Translations under genes and position numbers: made by a program | Part shown: positions 1-8,472 of the stretch, piece by piece | Layout: every line of letters starts with the position of its first letter | How positions within the stretch are numbered: the first letter of the stretch is position 1 | The notes under the pieces: generated by a model | What the model was told of the DNA's origin: nothing | What the model saw: the letters and a program-made list of their open reading frames with translations, nothing else | Database searches by the model: none | From: Nocardia alba NBRC 108234 | Lineage (GTDB): Bacteria; Actinomycetota; Actinomycetes; Mycobacteriales; Mycobacteriaceae | Length of the DNA: 64,000 nt | Direction: 5' to 3' | Assembly: GCF_001612665.1 (NCBI RefSeq) | Contig: NZ_BDAX01000019.1 | Coordinates: 124,001 to 188,000, forward strand

Positions 1-38
1 AACCCCCGGCGCCAGCCGGCAAAGATACTGTGAATGCC

Positions 39-362
39 ATGGCTGTTGTGAAGATCAATGCGATCGAAGTTCCCGAGGGCGCGGGCCCCGAGTTGGAGAA
101 GCGGTTCGCCGCGCGGGCCGGAGCGGTGGAGAACTCCCCCGGATTCCTTGGCTTCCAGTTGCTGCGTCCCGTCGCCGGCGACAACCGGTATTTCGTAGTG
201 ACGCAATGGGATTCGGAGGAGTCGTTCGCCGCGTGGCGGGACGGTCCGGCCCGTGCGGCGCATGCCGGGAACGGTGGCGACGGCGAGCGCCCCAAGCCAG
301 TGTCGACGGGCGCCTCGCTGCTCGAGTTCGAGGTCGTCCTCGACGTGCCCGCGAAGGTCTGA
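39..362 (+). CDS. mhuD: MhuD-type heme-degrading monooxygenase
   Basis: A 107-residue ABM-fold protein whose sequence closely follows the M. tuberculosis heme oxygenase MhuD (Rv3592), a cytosolic dimer that opens heme to mycobilin and releases iron. The start at 39 is chosen because the family begins MxVVKINAIEV; a GTG three codons earlier (position 30) is less likely. With that start the known heme-site residues fall at the family positions: Asn7, Trp66 and His75. The motif ENSPGFLGFQLLRP and the ending SLLEFEVVLDV are also present. About ten extra residues lie between His75 and the last strand. It is followed by a cobalamin riboswitch, so it is probably transcribed separately from cbtBA. 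Family assignment is firm; activity is inferred. Confidence 0.93.
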   Translation: MAVVKINAIEVPEGAGPELEKRFAARAGAVENSPGFLGFQLLRPVAGDNRYFVVTQWDSEESFAAWRDGPARAAHAGNGGDGERPKPVSTGASLLEFEVVLDVPAKV

Positions 363-399
363 CAGCGGCGTTTCCGCTGGACATACGGTTGCGCGTATT

Positions 400-540
400 G
401 ACGTGGGTGACCGCGACTGTCACAGTTCGAGGGAACATCCGCGAGGGTGCGCGGTAATCCGGTGTGAATCCGGAGCGGTCGCGCCACTGTCATCCACGTA
501 CCGGGTCCCCGGTGCCGGAGAGCCAGACACCGGCACCTTC
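400..540 (+). promoter_or_regulatory. Cobalamin riboswitch upstream of cbtB
   Basis: The leader of cbtB holds the conserved core of the adenosylcobalamin riboswitch: GGGAAC near 431, the B12-box-like stretch GGTGTGAATCCGG followed by GCGGTCGCGCCACTGT (roughly 458-490), and a closing GCCAGACACCGGCACC near 522-537. The boundaries are approximate because only the core was matched by eye. The switch lies 45-50 bases before the CbtB start. High cobalamin would be expected to reduce expression of the cobalt transporter, which agrees with its neighbours. Confidence 0.88.
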
Positions 541-586
541 GCACCACATTTCAACCGTGGGACGCGTATCCCCGAGGAGGACTCGA

Positions 587-787
587 ATGGCAATCGCGCA
601 TTCACCCAGCCGGTCGACCGGCCTCGACACCCTCGCAACCGTGCTGGTCACGGTCGGTGTCGTCCTGCTTGCACTGCTCGCCCTGTACCTGGTCGGTTTC
701 GACCAGGGGGCCGTCTCGCGTAGCGGGATGTTCCTGCACGAGCTGATGCATGACGGACGTCACCTGCTGGGTGTTCCGTGCCACTGA
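587..787 (+). CDS. cbtB: CbtB cobalt transporter small subunit
   Basis: A 66-residue protein with one membrane helix (about residues 15-38, LATVLVTVGVVLLALLALYL) and a histidine-rich C-terminus ending HDGRHLLGVPCH, the hallmark of the CbtB family, which is thought to bind cobalt at the membrane face. A clear GAGGAGG ribosome site at 574-580 precedes the ATG at 587. Its last ten bases overlap the start of cbtA, so the two are translationally coupled. The cobalamin riboswitch immediately upstream supports a role in cobalt uptake for B12 synthesis. Family assignment is strong; the metal itself is inferred from family and regulation. Confidence 0.93.
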   Translation: MAIAHSPSRSTGLDTLATVLVTVGVVLLALLALYLVGFDQGAVSRSGMFLHELMHDGRHLLGVPCH

Positions 788-1563
788 TCGGATCACTCAA
801 GACCCTGCTGTTGCGCGGCCTGCTGGCCGGCTTGATCGCCGGCCTGCTGGCCGCGACAGTGGGCTACTTCGTCGGCGAGCCCCAGGTGGACGCCGCGATC
901 GCCATCGAGGAAGCCGCGGCCGCTCCGGCCGAACACGGTCACGAAGCTGAACAACCGCAGGGCCATACCCACGGCGACGAAGACGAACCGCTGGTCAGCC
1001 GGTCGGGCCAGAAGGCCGGACAGTTCCTCGCGCTCGGTTTGGCGGGCATGGCCTTCGGCGCGTTGTTCGCGTCGGCGGTGAACGTGGCGCGCCGCTTCAC
1101 GAATCTGTCGGGGCCGCATCTGTCGCTGATCTCGGCGGTTCTCGCGTGGGCGGCGATCGTCGCGGTGCCCTTCTTCAAATATCCGGCCAACCCGCCCGCG
1201 GTGGGCGATCCGGACACCATCAACGAGCGCACCTGGCTGTGGGTCGCGGCCGTCGTCCTCGGCCTGCTGGCCGTCGCGGGCGCTGTCGCGGCCTACCGCG
1301 CGCTCGCCGCGTCGGACACCTTGCGGCTCGTCGCCGCGGTGGGCGTGTTCGTCGTGGTCACCACGGTCGGTTATGTGCTGCTGCCCGGTGTGAACGAGGT
1401 GGCCGACGACTTCCCCGCCACGCTGCTGTGGAACTTCCGGGTGGCCTCGCTGGCCGAAACCACCACGCTGTGGGTGAGTTTGGGGCTGGCGTTCGCCGCG
1501 CTCACGGAGTTCGCCTCGCGGCGTAGCACTCCGGTAGTGGACACGGTTCCTACCGCAGGGTGA
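778..1563 (+). CDS. cbtA: CbtA cobalt transporter membrane subunit
   Basis: A 261-residue membrane protein of the CbtA family, partner of CbtB in predicted cobalt import. Hydrophobic segments appear near residues 8-28, 78-98, 118-135, 154-175, 183-205 and 218-240. Between the first two lies a histidine/acid-rich loop (EHGHEAEQPQGHTHGDEDE, about residues 51-70), a likely metal-binding region. The start is GTG at 778, inside the end of cbtB, which implies translational coupling. Both genes lie under the B12 riboswitch. Confidence 0.93.
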   Translation: MPLIGSLKTLLLRGLLAGLIAGLLAATVGYFVGEPQVDAAIAIEEAAAAPAEHGHEAEQPQGHTHGDEDEPLVSRSGQKAGQFLALGLAGMAFGALFASAVNVARRFTNLSGPHLSLISAVLAWAAIVAVPFFKYPANPPAVGDPDTINERTWLWVAAVVLGLLAVAGAVAAYRALAASDTLRLVAAVGVFVVVTTVGYVLLPGVNEVADDFPATLLWNFRVASLAETTTLWVSLGLAFAALTEFASRRSTPVVDTVPTAG

Positions 1564-1599
1564 TCCTCGCGAGCAGCTGAGAAGGGCAGTGTCGGTGTC

Positions 1600-2052
1600 A
1601 TGACCGGCACTGCCATTCTTGTTTCCAGCACTCGCCCCCGCGCCGTGGACATCGCGTTCGGCGGGCTCGTCACCGCCCTCGCCGCCGGGGTCGCCGAAGG
1701 ACTCTTGCGCGCGGTTCGTGGCGGCGATGAATTCGGCGCTACCGCAACGGGTTTGCTACCCCGCCTGGCTATCTACCTGGCGGTTGCCGGGGTGGCCGTG
1801 TACATGCTCAACGGCAGCCGAGTGGCCCGTGCGCTGCTCACCGTCGGCATCGGCGTGGTCGGCCTGCTCTCGCTGATCATCGAGCCGCTGGCGGTGCTGC
1901 TGTCGACCGACGACTTCGCGGCCCTGTTCGACGGCATGTCCGCCGACTCGGCCGTGCTGGCCGGCTGCCGGACCGTGCACATCCTGGCCGTCGTCATCGC
2001 GATCCCGGCCATGTACACCCCCGCCGCGCACCGCTGGTTCACCCAGCGGTGA
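1600..2052 (+). CDS. Four-helix integral membrane protein, unknown
   Basis: A 150-residue hydrophobic protein with about four predicted membrane helices (near residues 22-40, 55-72, 75-102 and 122-142). No catalytic or binding motif was recognised. It starts 36 bases after cbtA on the same strand and could be the third gene of that transcript. The short soluble ends and regular helix spacing suggest a structural or accessory membrane protein. I do not recognise a specific family, so no function is assigned. Confidence 0.7.
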   Translation: MTGTAILVSSTRPRAVDIAFGGLVTALAAGVAEGLLRAVRGGDEFGATATGLLPRLAIYLAVAGVAVYMLNGSRVARALLTVGIGVVGLLSLIIEPLAVLLSTDDFAALFDGMSADSAVLAGCRTVHILAVVIAIPAMYTPAAHRWFTQR

Positions 2053-2095
2053 CGGCGGCACCCACTCAGGCTTGCGCGACGGCCGACCCGGGCGC

Positions 2096-2542
2096 TCAGG
2101 CGGTGGCGCTGGTGATCTCGTCGAGACGCTCGAGTTTGTCCGGCCAGACCTGCTGATGTAGATCCCGGATGGCCGCGGTCGGGAAACCCGAGTGCCGCAG
2201 GCGCAGGCGGATGCCGCGTGGCTGTTTGAGGAATTCGGCCGCGACCACGGTTTCCACGCCGTCGGTGGCGGCGGTGACCCAGGTGAATTCGACGCGCCGG
2301 TTCGGCTCGAGCAGCAGGATGCGGCCGTAATGGGGGTTGCGTTTTTCCGGCGAGCCGGTGTCGAAGTAGAGGGGCTCGTTGACGGCGGGGCGCATCAGCA
2401 CGGATCCGGGAACGGCCAGCCATAAGTCCATGCCTTGGGTCCAGGCCGCGTAGAGCAGGCTGGGCGATGCTTTCATCACGCGCTCGACCGTGAGCTCATG
2501 TGGCCGCGTGGACAGGTCCGGGGGGCGAACTGGCTGGTCCAT
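2096..2542 (-). CDS. SRPBCC/AHSA1-type START-like protein
   Basis: A 148-residue soluble protein resembling the AHSA1 branch of the SRPBCC (START-like) fold. Family-like features are the opening LTVERVMKASPSLLYAAWT, the central FDTGSPEKRNPHYGRILLLEPNRRVEFTW and the closing helix. In this fold a hydrophobic cavity usually binds a lipid-like ligand. It is transcribed away from the DUF4240 gene, with an 86-base gap that must hold both promoters. Ligand and process are unknown. Confidence 0.8.
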   Translation of the reverse strand: MDQPVRPPDLSTRPHELTVERVMKASPSLLYAAWTQGMDLWLAVPGSVLMRPAVNEPLYFDTGSPEKRNPHYGRILLLEPNRRVEFTWVTAATDGVETVVAAEFLKQPRGIRLRLRHSGFPTAAIRDLHQQVWPDKLERLDEITSATA

Positions 2543-2628
2543 CAGCCGACTCTACCGGTCATGACCGGCCGATCCTCCCATCGGGTGCGCGACGGTGTTA
2601 CTCAGGATTCGTCCTACGCGCGAGCACG

Positions 2629-3150
2629 ATGGCCGTCGGCGATGTGTCGGACCCCAGCAGTACCGTCCGACAGGTGACGAGCACCCCCGAAGACATCTCC
2701 CGATTCTGGAATCTGATCGAGTCGGCCTGGACGGCTACCGGCACCGCACCCTCCACGGCCCTACGGTCGGCCGACGGCGACCTGGGAAGCCGACTCGACG
2801 CCTTCCTGGCCCAGTTGAGCGCCCTGTCAGCCGATTTCAGCAGCGCGGACCTGACCGCGCTCGACCGTGTCGCCGAACGCGCGCTCTACGACATCGACCG
2901 CGCCGACATCCAGGCGGTCACCGACGGCTCCGACGACGGTTTCCTCTACGCTCGCGGATTCATCGTGGCCATGGGCCGCGACTACTACGAGGCCGTCAAC
3001 GCCGACCCCGAGGCCGCGACCACCGACGCCGAGTGTGAGGAAATGTGTTATTTCTTCGCCCACCTCCACCATGCGCGCTTCGGCGCTTTTCCCGAGACCG
3101 GCTCCGGCATCTCCCGCGAGACGGCTTCGAACCCCGCGGGCTGGTCCTGA
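2629..3150 (+). CDS. DUF4240 domain protein
   Basis: A 173-residue soluble protein with the DUF4240 pattern: an N-terminal FWNLIESAW helix, an L..RLDAFLAQLSAL segment, and DGFLYARGFIVAMGRDYYEAV near the C-terminus. The start at ATG 2629 (MAVGDV) is a compromise; a GTG about 15 codons later (VTSTPED), just before the domain, is also possible, and the reading frame is open further upstream. Its function is unknown in the family. It is convergent with the ABC permease gene, 12 bases away. Confidence 0.72.
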   Translation: MAVGDVSDPSSTVRQVTSTPEDISRFWNLIESAWTATGTAPSTALRSADGDLGSRLDAFLAQLSALSADFSSADLTALDRVAERALYDIDRADIQAVTDGSDDGFLYARGFIVAMGRDYYEAVNADPEAATTDAECEEMCYFFAHLHHARFGAFPETGSGISRETASNPAGWS

Positions 3151-3162
3151 CCTCGTGGCGGG

Positions 3163-4023
3163 TCAGGTGAGATCGCGACGGGTCGTCAACCAGAGGGTGC
3201 CGCCGGCGAAAACCACCACGTAGACGGCCAGGAGCGCGAACGATTCACCGCGGGTGAGGATATCGAGGACACCGGGGTTGGCAGGTCCCTCCACTGTGCG
3301 CATCGCGCCTGCCAGCGAGCCCGCCGCCGTCCCGGGGAGCAGATCGGTGACGGCTTCGAGCGGTCCGAAGATGCCCGCCACACCGCGAAGGAGGTTCTCC
3401 ACCACCAGGACCCAGACCAGGCCGAGACCGACGGCGAGTGCGGGACCGCGGGCGATGGCTCCGATGAGGACACCGGCGAGCATCCACATGCCGAGAATCG
3501 CTGTACCGGTGACAATTCCGATCAGGGAGTTGCCGAGCGGAGGCATCGCGATCGGCTGGGATTCGGCTGCCGCGATCACCGTGGCGATGCCGACGTCGAC
3601 GGCGAAGGCCACCAGGACGAGGGCGAGGACCACCGCCAGCAGGGTCACCAACAGCCCCACCACCACCGCCGCTCGGCTCGGCCCCTGGGTGAACACGGTT
3701 TTCCAAGTGCCCCAGCCATATCCGCTGCCGACCGCGAGAGAGCCGAGGATCAGCACCAGCGCGCCGCCGAACATCGCCATGCCCTGGGTGAAAACCTCGG
3801 GGACAGCGGCGGGCATGAGCTGGCCGAGCAGGACATCGCGAGGCAGACCGTCCGACATCGCGCCGTTTTCGCCGGAGGTGTAGGCGAGGTAGTTGAAGAG
3901 GTAGGCGAAGGTCAGGTTGAGCAGGATCCAGGTGCCCAGGATGATCCAGAAGGCGGGCCACCGTCCGAGCCGTAGCGCTTCCGCGCGCACACTGGCGGTG
4001 AGATCTCTTGTCGTCGAATTCAT
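3163..4023 (-). CDS. ABC transporter permease (ABC-2 type)
   Basis: A 286-residue protein with six hydrophobic stretches (near residues 23-45, 82-102, 118-145, 165-185, 190-210 and 258-278) arranged as in ABC-2 exporters. Its ATG overlaps the stop of the upstream ATPase gene by four bases (ATGA), so the pair forms a coupled operon. A cytoplasmic start (VRAEALRLGRWPAFW) typical of these permeases precedes the first helix. The divergent histidine kinase and response regulator suggest a regulated efflux or stress-response exporter. Substrate unknown. Confidence 0.88.
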   Translation of the reverse strand: MNSTTRDLTASVRAEALRLGRWPAFWIILGTWILLNLTFAYLFNYLAYTSGENGAMSDGLPRDVLLGQLMPAAVPEVFTQGMAMFGGALVLILGSLAVGSGYGWGTWKTVFTQGPSRAAVVVGLLVTLLAVVLALVLVAFAVDVGIATVIAAAESQPIAMPPLGNSLIGIVTGTAILGMWMLAGVLIGAIARGPALAVGLGLVWVLVVENLLRGVAGIFGPLEAVTDLLPGTAAGSLAGAMRTVEGPANPGVLDILTRGESFALLAVYVVVFAGGTLWLTTRRDLT

Positions 4024-4919
4024 TTCGCTACCTCCACAGCCGTCATCTCGAAGAACACTTCTTCCAGCGATTTCTCGTCCACCCGCAGTTCGAGCAGATC
4101 CGCGCCCGCCGACACGACGGCTCGCGCCACCTCTGGCGCCATCGCGGCGCTCGTGTCGACTCTGATTCCCTCCGCGCCCGCACGGGCGGGGGCATCGGTG
4201 ACTGCCCGCACGGCCTCCAGCGCCACGGTGACAGGCTCGGCACGGACCAGCAGTGTCGCGGTGCCACGTAGTTCGGCCACCGTCGATTCCGCGAGTAGAC
4301 GACCACCGGCGATCACGCCGACACGGTGGCAGATCTCCTGCACCTCGATGAGTTGGTGGCTCGACAGCAGCACAGTGTGTCCGTCATTCGCGAGATCGGT
4401 GATGAGCGTGCGCATTTCGGCCACGCCCGCCGGGTCGAGGCCGTTGGTCGGTTCGTCGAGGATGAGCAGATCGGGGTCGCCGAGCATGGCCGCGCCGACA
4501 CCGAGCCGCTGTTTCATGCCGAGCGAATAGGTCCGGAAGCGCTCGCCCGCCCGGTCGGCCAGGCCGACGCGGTCCAGTGCCTGCTCGACCTCGGCACGGC
4601 CGTGTCCGCGATAGCGGGCCAGCACGCGCAGGTTGGCGCGGCCGGAGAGGTAGGGGTAGAAGCCGGGGCCCTCGATGAGTACGCCGATGCGACGCAGCAC
4701 CGCCGGATCGCCCGGCGACAGGCCGTGGACGGTGGCGGTACCCGCGCTGGGCCGGATGAGACCGGCCAGCATGCGCAACGTGGTGGTTTTGCCCGCGCCG
4801 TTGGGCCCGAGGAATCCGTAGATCTCCCCGGCCGCGACCCGCATGCTCACCGCGTCCACCGCGAGGTGCTCGCGATAGCGCTTGGTCAACTCGGTGGTGA
4901 CCACGATCGATTCGTTCAT
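4020..4919 (-). CDS. ABC transporter ATP-binding protein
   Basis: A 299-residue ATPase of the CcmA/bacitracin-exporter type. It has Walker A GPNGAGKTT, signature YSLGMKQRLGVG, Walker B LLILDEPTNGLDP and an H-loop in LLSSHQLIEV. The C-terminal 80 residues form the usual variable extension. The start at 4919 (MNESIVVTTELTKRY) is placed directly before the ABC domain; the frame stays open upstream but reads as Arg-rich, non-domain sequence. It would power export through the permease encoded next. A 206-base region upstream is shared with the divergent two-component genes. Confidence 0.92.
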   Translation of the reverse strand: MNESIVVTTELTKRYREHLAVDAVSMRVAAGEIYGFLGPNGAGKTTTLRMLAGLIRPSAGTATVHGLSPGDPAVLRRIGVLIEGPGFYPYLSGRANLRVLARYRGHGRAEVEQALDRVGLADRAGERFRTYSLGMKQRLGVGAAMLGDPDLLILDEPTNGLDPAGVAEMRTLITDLANDGHTVLLSSHQLIEVQEICHRVGVIAGGRLLAESTVAELRGTATLLVRAEPVTVALEAVRAVTDAPARAGAEGIRVDTSAAMAPEVARAVVSAGADLLELRVDEKSLEEVFFEMTAVEVAK

Positions 4920-5125
4920 GGGAATCAGAATCCGCGCCGAAGGGGTGCGGCGGCATCCGTCTCGCGGCGTGCTCGCCGCTACGCCGCGCGGACTACGGCA
5001 ACATCGACGAACACCCGGCGCGATCAGCCTGCCGACCGGCCGACATGATCGCATCGTGCCTCGCTCGCCGGAAATACGCGCGCGGGCCGACGCGGGCGGC
5101 ACCGGCACACAATAGGGTTGGACAC

Positions 5126-6430
5126 GTGGGAGCGTCTGCGAAGTGGGAGCGTGACTCGGTCGTCAAGGACTGGGGCCTGGCGGCGGTGGTCGCGGTGATC
5201 CAGCTGGTCGGTAGTTCCGGTGCGAATTCGCATCAAACCGGAGTGCGGTCGCTGGATGCGTTCGCGTATCTGCTGCTGCTCGTGGGGCCGGTGGCGCTGG
5301 GTTTGCGGCGGGTGCTGCCCGAACCGGTGCTGGCGGTGACCCTGATCGCCACGGTGACCTACGTCCTGCGCGACTACGGGTACGGGCCGATCTTCCTGTC
5401 GCTGGTGATCGCGTTCCTGTCGGCCGCAGTCACCGGATCGCGATGGCGTACCTATCCGGTGGTCGTGATCGGCTACCTGACGATGGTGTGGCCGGTACCC
5501 GCCCTGCTCGGGCGGCACTCCGACGCATGGCAGATCTTCGGGCTGCTGGCCTGGATGGGCGTGCTGGTCGCGATCGCGGAGGGGGTGCGTCAGCGGCACG
5601 CGGTGGTGCTGGCGCGCACGCAGCGGGCCGAGGCCGCCCAACGCGACGAACAGGCTCAGCAGGCCAGGGCGGCGTCCGAGGAGCGGTTGGCCATCGCCCG
5701 CGAGCTGCACGATGTTCTCGCGCACAGTCTTTCGCTGATCAATGTGCAGTCGTCGGTGGCGCTGGAGTTGTTCGATCGCAAGCCGCAGCAGGCCGCCGCC
5801 GCGCTGGCCACCATCAAGACCACGTCGAAAGAAGCGCTGGCCGAGGTGCACACGCTGCTGCACGCGATTCGCAGCGGCACGGCCGTGCCGGAGTACCCGG
5901 AACACAGTGTCGTGTCGGAAAACAGTGTCGTGGTGGAGGATTCGCCCCCACCACCGCGTCCGGCCCCGCGTGCGCCCGCACCGACCCTCGACGACCTCGA
6001 CACACTGCTCGAACGCACCCGCGCGACCGGGCTCGTCGTCGACACCAAGATCATCGGTACGCCCAAGAAGCTGCCGAGCGTGATCGATGTGGCAGCGGCC
6101 AGGATCATTCAGGAAGCCCTGACCAACGTGGTGCGCCACGCGCCCGGCGCGTCAGCGCTGATCACCCTGCGCTACACCACGGAGACGGTGGACATCACCG
6201 TCGACAACACCCGGTCGACCGCGATGGCCGCGCGCACCGGAATCGGCGGCAACGGGATCATCGGCATGCGCGAGCGGGCGCACGCGCTCGGCGGGGCACT
6301 CACCGCGGGGCCGCGACCGTCCGGTGGGTTCAGGGTGGCAGCCAGGTTGCCCGCCCGGGCCGCGACTTCGGCCGCCGACGCCCGCTCGTCGAGCTCCGGG
6401 CGCGGACATCGCGGCGAGGTGGGCGCGTGA
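5126..6430 (+). CDS. NarL-family sensor histidine kinase
   Basis: A kinase of about 434 residues with an N-terminal membrane region of four to six helices (residues ~20-170), a short coiled linker, a HisKA_3 dimerisation domain containing the phospho-acceptor motif ARELHDVLAHSLSLI, and a C-terminal HATPase domain with N-box QEALTNVVRHAP and glycine-rich GGNGIIGMRERAHALGG. A proline-rich insert (PPPPRPAPRAPAPT) separates the last two domains. GTG 5126 is preferred; an in-frame ATG at 5045 would add 27 residues unlike a membrane start. Its stop overlaps the response regulator start by three bases, so they form a pair. The divergent ABC exporter is the likely target. Confidence 0.9.
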   Translation: MGASAKWERDSVVKDWGLAAVVAVIQLVGSSGANSHQTGVRSLDAFAYLLLLVGPVALGLRRVLPEPVLAVTLIATVTYVLRDYGYGPIFLSLVIAFLSAAVTGSRWRTYPVVVIGYLTMVWPVPALLGRHSDAWQIFGLLAWMGVLVAIAEGVRQRHAVVLARTQRAEAAQRDEQAQQARAASEERLAIARELHDVLAHSLSLINVQSSVALELFDRKPQQAAAALATIKTTSKEALAEVHTLLHAIRSGTAVPEYPEHSVVSENSVVVEDSPPPPRPAPRAPAPTLDDLDTLLERTRATGLVVDTKIIGTPKKLPSVIDVAAARIIQEALTNVVRHAPGASALITLRYTTETVDITVDNTRSTAMAARTGIGGNGIIGMRERAHALGGALTAGPRPSGGFRVAARLPARAATSAADARSSSSGRGHRGEVGA

Positions 6431-7131
6431 GCGCCGCCCACAGCCCCGATCCGATCAGTGTGGGTCCGTCGAGGATTCGCCTTCTCGTCGCCGACGACCA
6501 AGCTCTGGTCCGTGGCGGCTTCGTCGCGCTGCTCGACGCCCAGGACGACATCGAGGTCATCGGCGAGGCCGAGAACGGCGAACAGGCCGTCCGGATGACC
6601 CGCGCGCTCGTCCCCGACGTGGTGCTGATGGACATCCGCATGCCGATCCTCGACGGCCTCGCCGCCACCCGCATGATCGCCGACGACCCTGCGCTCGCGC
6701 CGGTTCGCGTCGTCGTCCTCACCACCTTCGAACTCGACGAGTACGTGTTCGAGGCGATCCGCGCGGGCGCCGCGGGCTTCCTGGTGAAACACACCGAACC
6801 CGCCGACCTGCTCCGCGCGGTTCGCGTCGTCGCCGCCGGTGACGCTCTCCTGTCCCCCGGCGTCACCCGCCGCCTGCTCGCCGAGTTCTCCACCCACGCC
6901 AAACAACCACCCCCCGCCGCCTTCGCCGAACTCACCGACCGCGAACGCGAGGTGATGACCCTGGTGGCCGAAGGCCTCACCAACGCCGAGATCGGCACCC
7001 GTCTCTACATGTCCCCCGCCACCGCGCGCACCCACGTCAGTCGAATCCTCACCAAACTCGACGCCCGCGACCGCACCCAACTCGTAGTCCTCGCCTACGA
7101 ATCCGGCCTGGTCCGCCCGGGTTGGCAGTAG
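6427..7131 (+). CDS. NarL/LuxR-type response regulator
   Basis: A 234-residue regulator starting at GTG 6427, overlapping the kinase stop (GTGA). The receiver domain has the acidic pair in LLVADDQALVRGGF, the phosphorylated Asp in DVVLMDIRMP, and conserved Thr and Lys in VVLTTFE and FLVKHTEP. A LuxR/GerE helix-turn-helix follows (LTDREREVMTLVAEGLTNAE, then IGTRLYMSPATARTHVSRIL). It should receive phosphate from the kinase encoded before it and act on promoters, probably including the divergent exporter promoter between 4920 and 5125. Confidence 0.93.
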   Translation: MSAAHSPDPISVGPSRIRLLVADDQALVRGGFVALLDAQDDIEVIGEAENGEQAVRMTRALVPDVVLMDIRMPILDGLAATRMIADDPALAPVRVVVLTTFELDEYVFEAIRAGAAGFLVKHTEPADLLRAVRVVAAGDALLSPGVTRRLLAEFSTHAKQPPPAAFAELTDREREVMTLVAEGLTNAEIGTRLYMSPATARTHVSRILTKLDARDRTQLVVLAYESGLVRPGWQ

Positions 7132-7135
7132 GCGG

Positions 7136-7783
7136 CTACGAGCCCTGGTCGGCCTGTCGGCGTTCGGAGGCGGAGAAGTTCGCACGGCGAGGGGCGCCCG
7201 CCGGTGCGGCCTGCGCTCGGGCGGAGTAGGCGGCGAGAGCGTCGAAGGCGCCTCGGACGCCGCCGGCGACCGGGGCGTAGGTGATGGCCGAACCGGGGTC
7301 GAAGCCGAGGTTGGAGCCAACTTCGACGGCGTCCATATTGGCGCCGAGGAAGACGAAGGTCCAGTTGTACACGTCCTGCTGCTGGGTGATCAGGGACTTC
7401 ACGGCGGCATGGGTCCATTCGCGGCTGGAATTCTCGTGGCCATCGGTGAGAACCACCACGATCACGGTGCCGGGGCGCTCGTGTTCCGGGCGCTCGGCCA
7501 GTTCGCTGCCCACGCTGGTGACGAGCTTGCCGAGCGCGTCGTAGAGCGCGGTCCCGCCACGCGGCTGCAAGCTCGGTGCCGGTACCTGCGCCAGCGGCAC
7601 GTTCGCGTAGACCACGTCGTAGGTGGTGTCGAACTGTGCGAGCGTGACCTCGATCTTCTTCGGCACCGAGCGCTGCTGTTCGAAATAGGCGGCCAACCCA
7701 CCTTCGGTGTCGGCCTTGATGGTCTGCATCGACCCGGAGCGGTCGAGCAGAACGGCGATCAGTGTGCGGTCGGAATCAGTCAT
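7136..7783 (-). CDS. von Willebrand factor A domain protein
   Basis: A 215-residue protein made mostly of one vWA domain. The metal-ion-dependent adhesion site is complete: DRSGSM near residue 13, a Thr in GGTALYDALG and an Asp in VLTDGHENS. The last 40 residues are Ala/Arg-rich and look flexible. There is no signal peptide, so it is probably cytoplasmic and binds a protein partner. ATG 7783 (MTDSDRT) is preferred over an upstream in-frame start. It is convergent with the response regulator gene. The partner is unknown. Confidence 0.85.
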   Translation of the reverse strand: MTDSDRTLIAVLLDRSGSMQTIKADTEGGLAAYFEQQRSVPKKIEVTLAQFDTTYDVVYANVPLAQVPAPSLQPRGGTALYDALGKLVTSVGSELAERPEHERPGTVIVVVLTDGHENSSREWTHAAVKSLITQQQDVYNWTFVFLGANMDAVEVGSNLGFDPGSAITYAPVAGGVRGAFDALAAYSARAQAAPAGAPRRANFSASERRQADQGS

Positions 7784-7909
7784 GTGTACGAACACCCCCG
7801 TGTCGGTTCAAACGAGCAATTCCCACCGTACGCCGCGAAACAAGGCGGTTCGACCGGCGAGAAGAAGTCGCCAAGGTATCGCCAAGCCTGAATTTCTACC
7901 TTTCCCGCC

Positions 7910-8368
7910 ATGGGACCAGTGCTCGCATTCCACCGCATCTCCGAGGCCGACGCGGCCCGCATCACCGCCGATGCCGAAGCCGCGTTCGACCTGATCGAAG
8001 CCATCGACCACACCGGCGAACCGGTCGGCGACATCGACAAGTCCTGGGACGGACTGCGCTACCTGCTGGCGGCCGCGAAAGTCGATGTCGACCTGATCCG
8101 CGACCTCGACCCGTGGGCAGGCGACGGCGAGCCGCGCATCTGGACAGCCCACGAGGTGTCCGCCGCGGCCCACACTCTGACCGCGACACCGTTCGCTGCC
8201 CTCGCCGAACACTTCGCCCCGGACGACATGGACGACAACGACGTGTACCCGGATATCTGGGACACCGACTTCTGCCACGAATACCTACGGGAACACTACG
8301 AAGGACTGGTGGAATTCCTGATGTACGCCAGTGCGAGAAACTCGCCCGTGCTCTCCGGGTTCGAATAG
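7910..8368 (+). CDS. DUF1877 (YfbM-like) protein
   Basis: A 152-residue soluble protein of the DUF1877/YfbM family, with the family pattern DIDKSWDGLRYLLAA and a C-terminal YLREHYEGLVEFLMYA segment. The protein is acidic and has no membrane or secretion signal. No ribosome site stands out before ATG 7910. Function unknown in the family. The divergent vWA gene lies 126 bases upstream, so the two may share a promoter region. Confidence 0.85.
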   Translation: MGPVLAFHRISEADAARITADAEAAFDLIEAIDHTGEPVGDIDKSWDGLRYLLAAAKVDVDLIRDLDPWAGDGEPRIWTAHEVSAAAHTLTATPFAALAEHFAPDDMDDNDVYPDIWDTDFCHEYLREHYEGLVEFLMYASARNSPVLSGFE

Positions 8369-8472
8369 CCGCGACTTCGGCTCGAAGTCGACGCTGCGCG
8401 AACGCGGCGTTCGAGTCGGACGCGGTGGCGTTTCGGGCGAGAACGGCGGCGACTGGTGCTGTTGCACCTGGC

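Noticed and set aside
5443..6426. Long 5' extension of the response regulator frame
   Set aside because: It lies inside the histidine kinase gene in another frame; the receiver domain begins just after GTG 6427, which overlaps the kinase stop.
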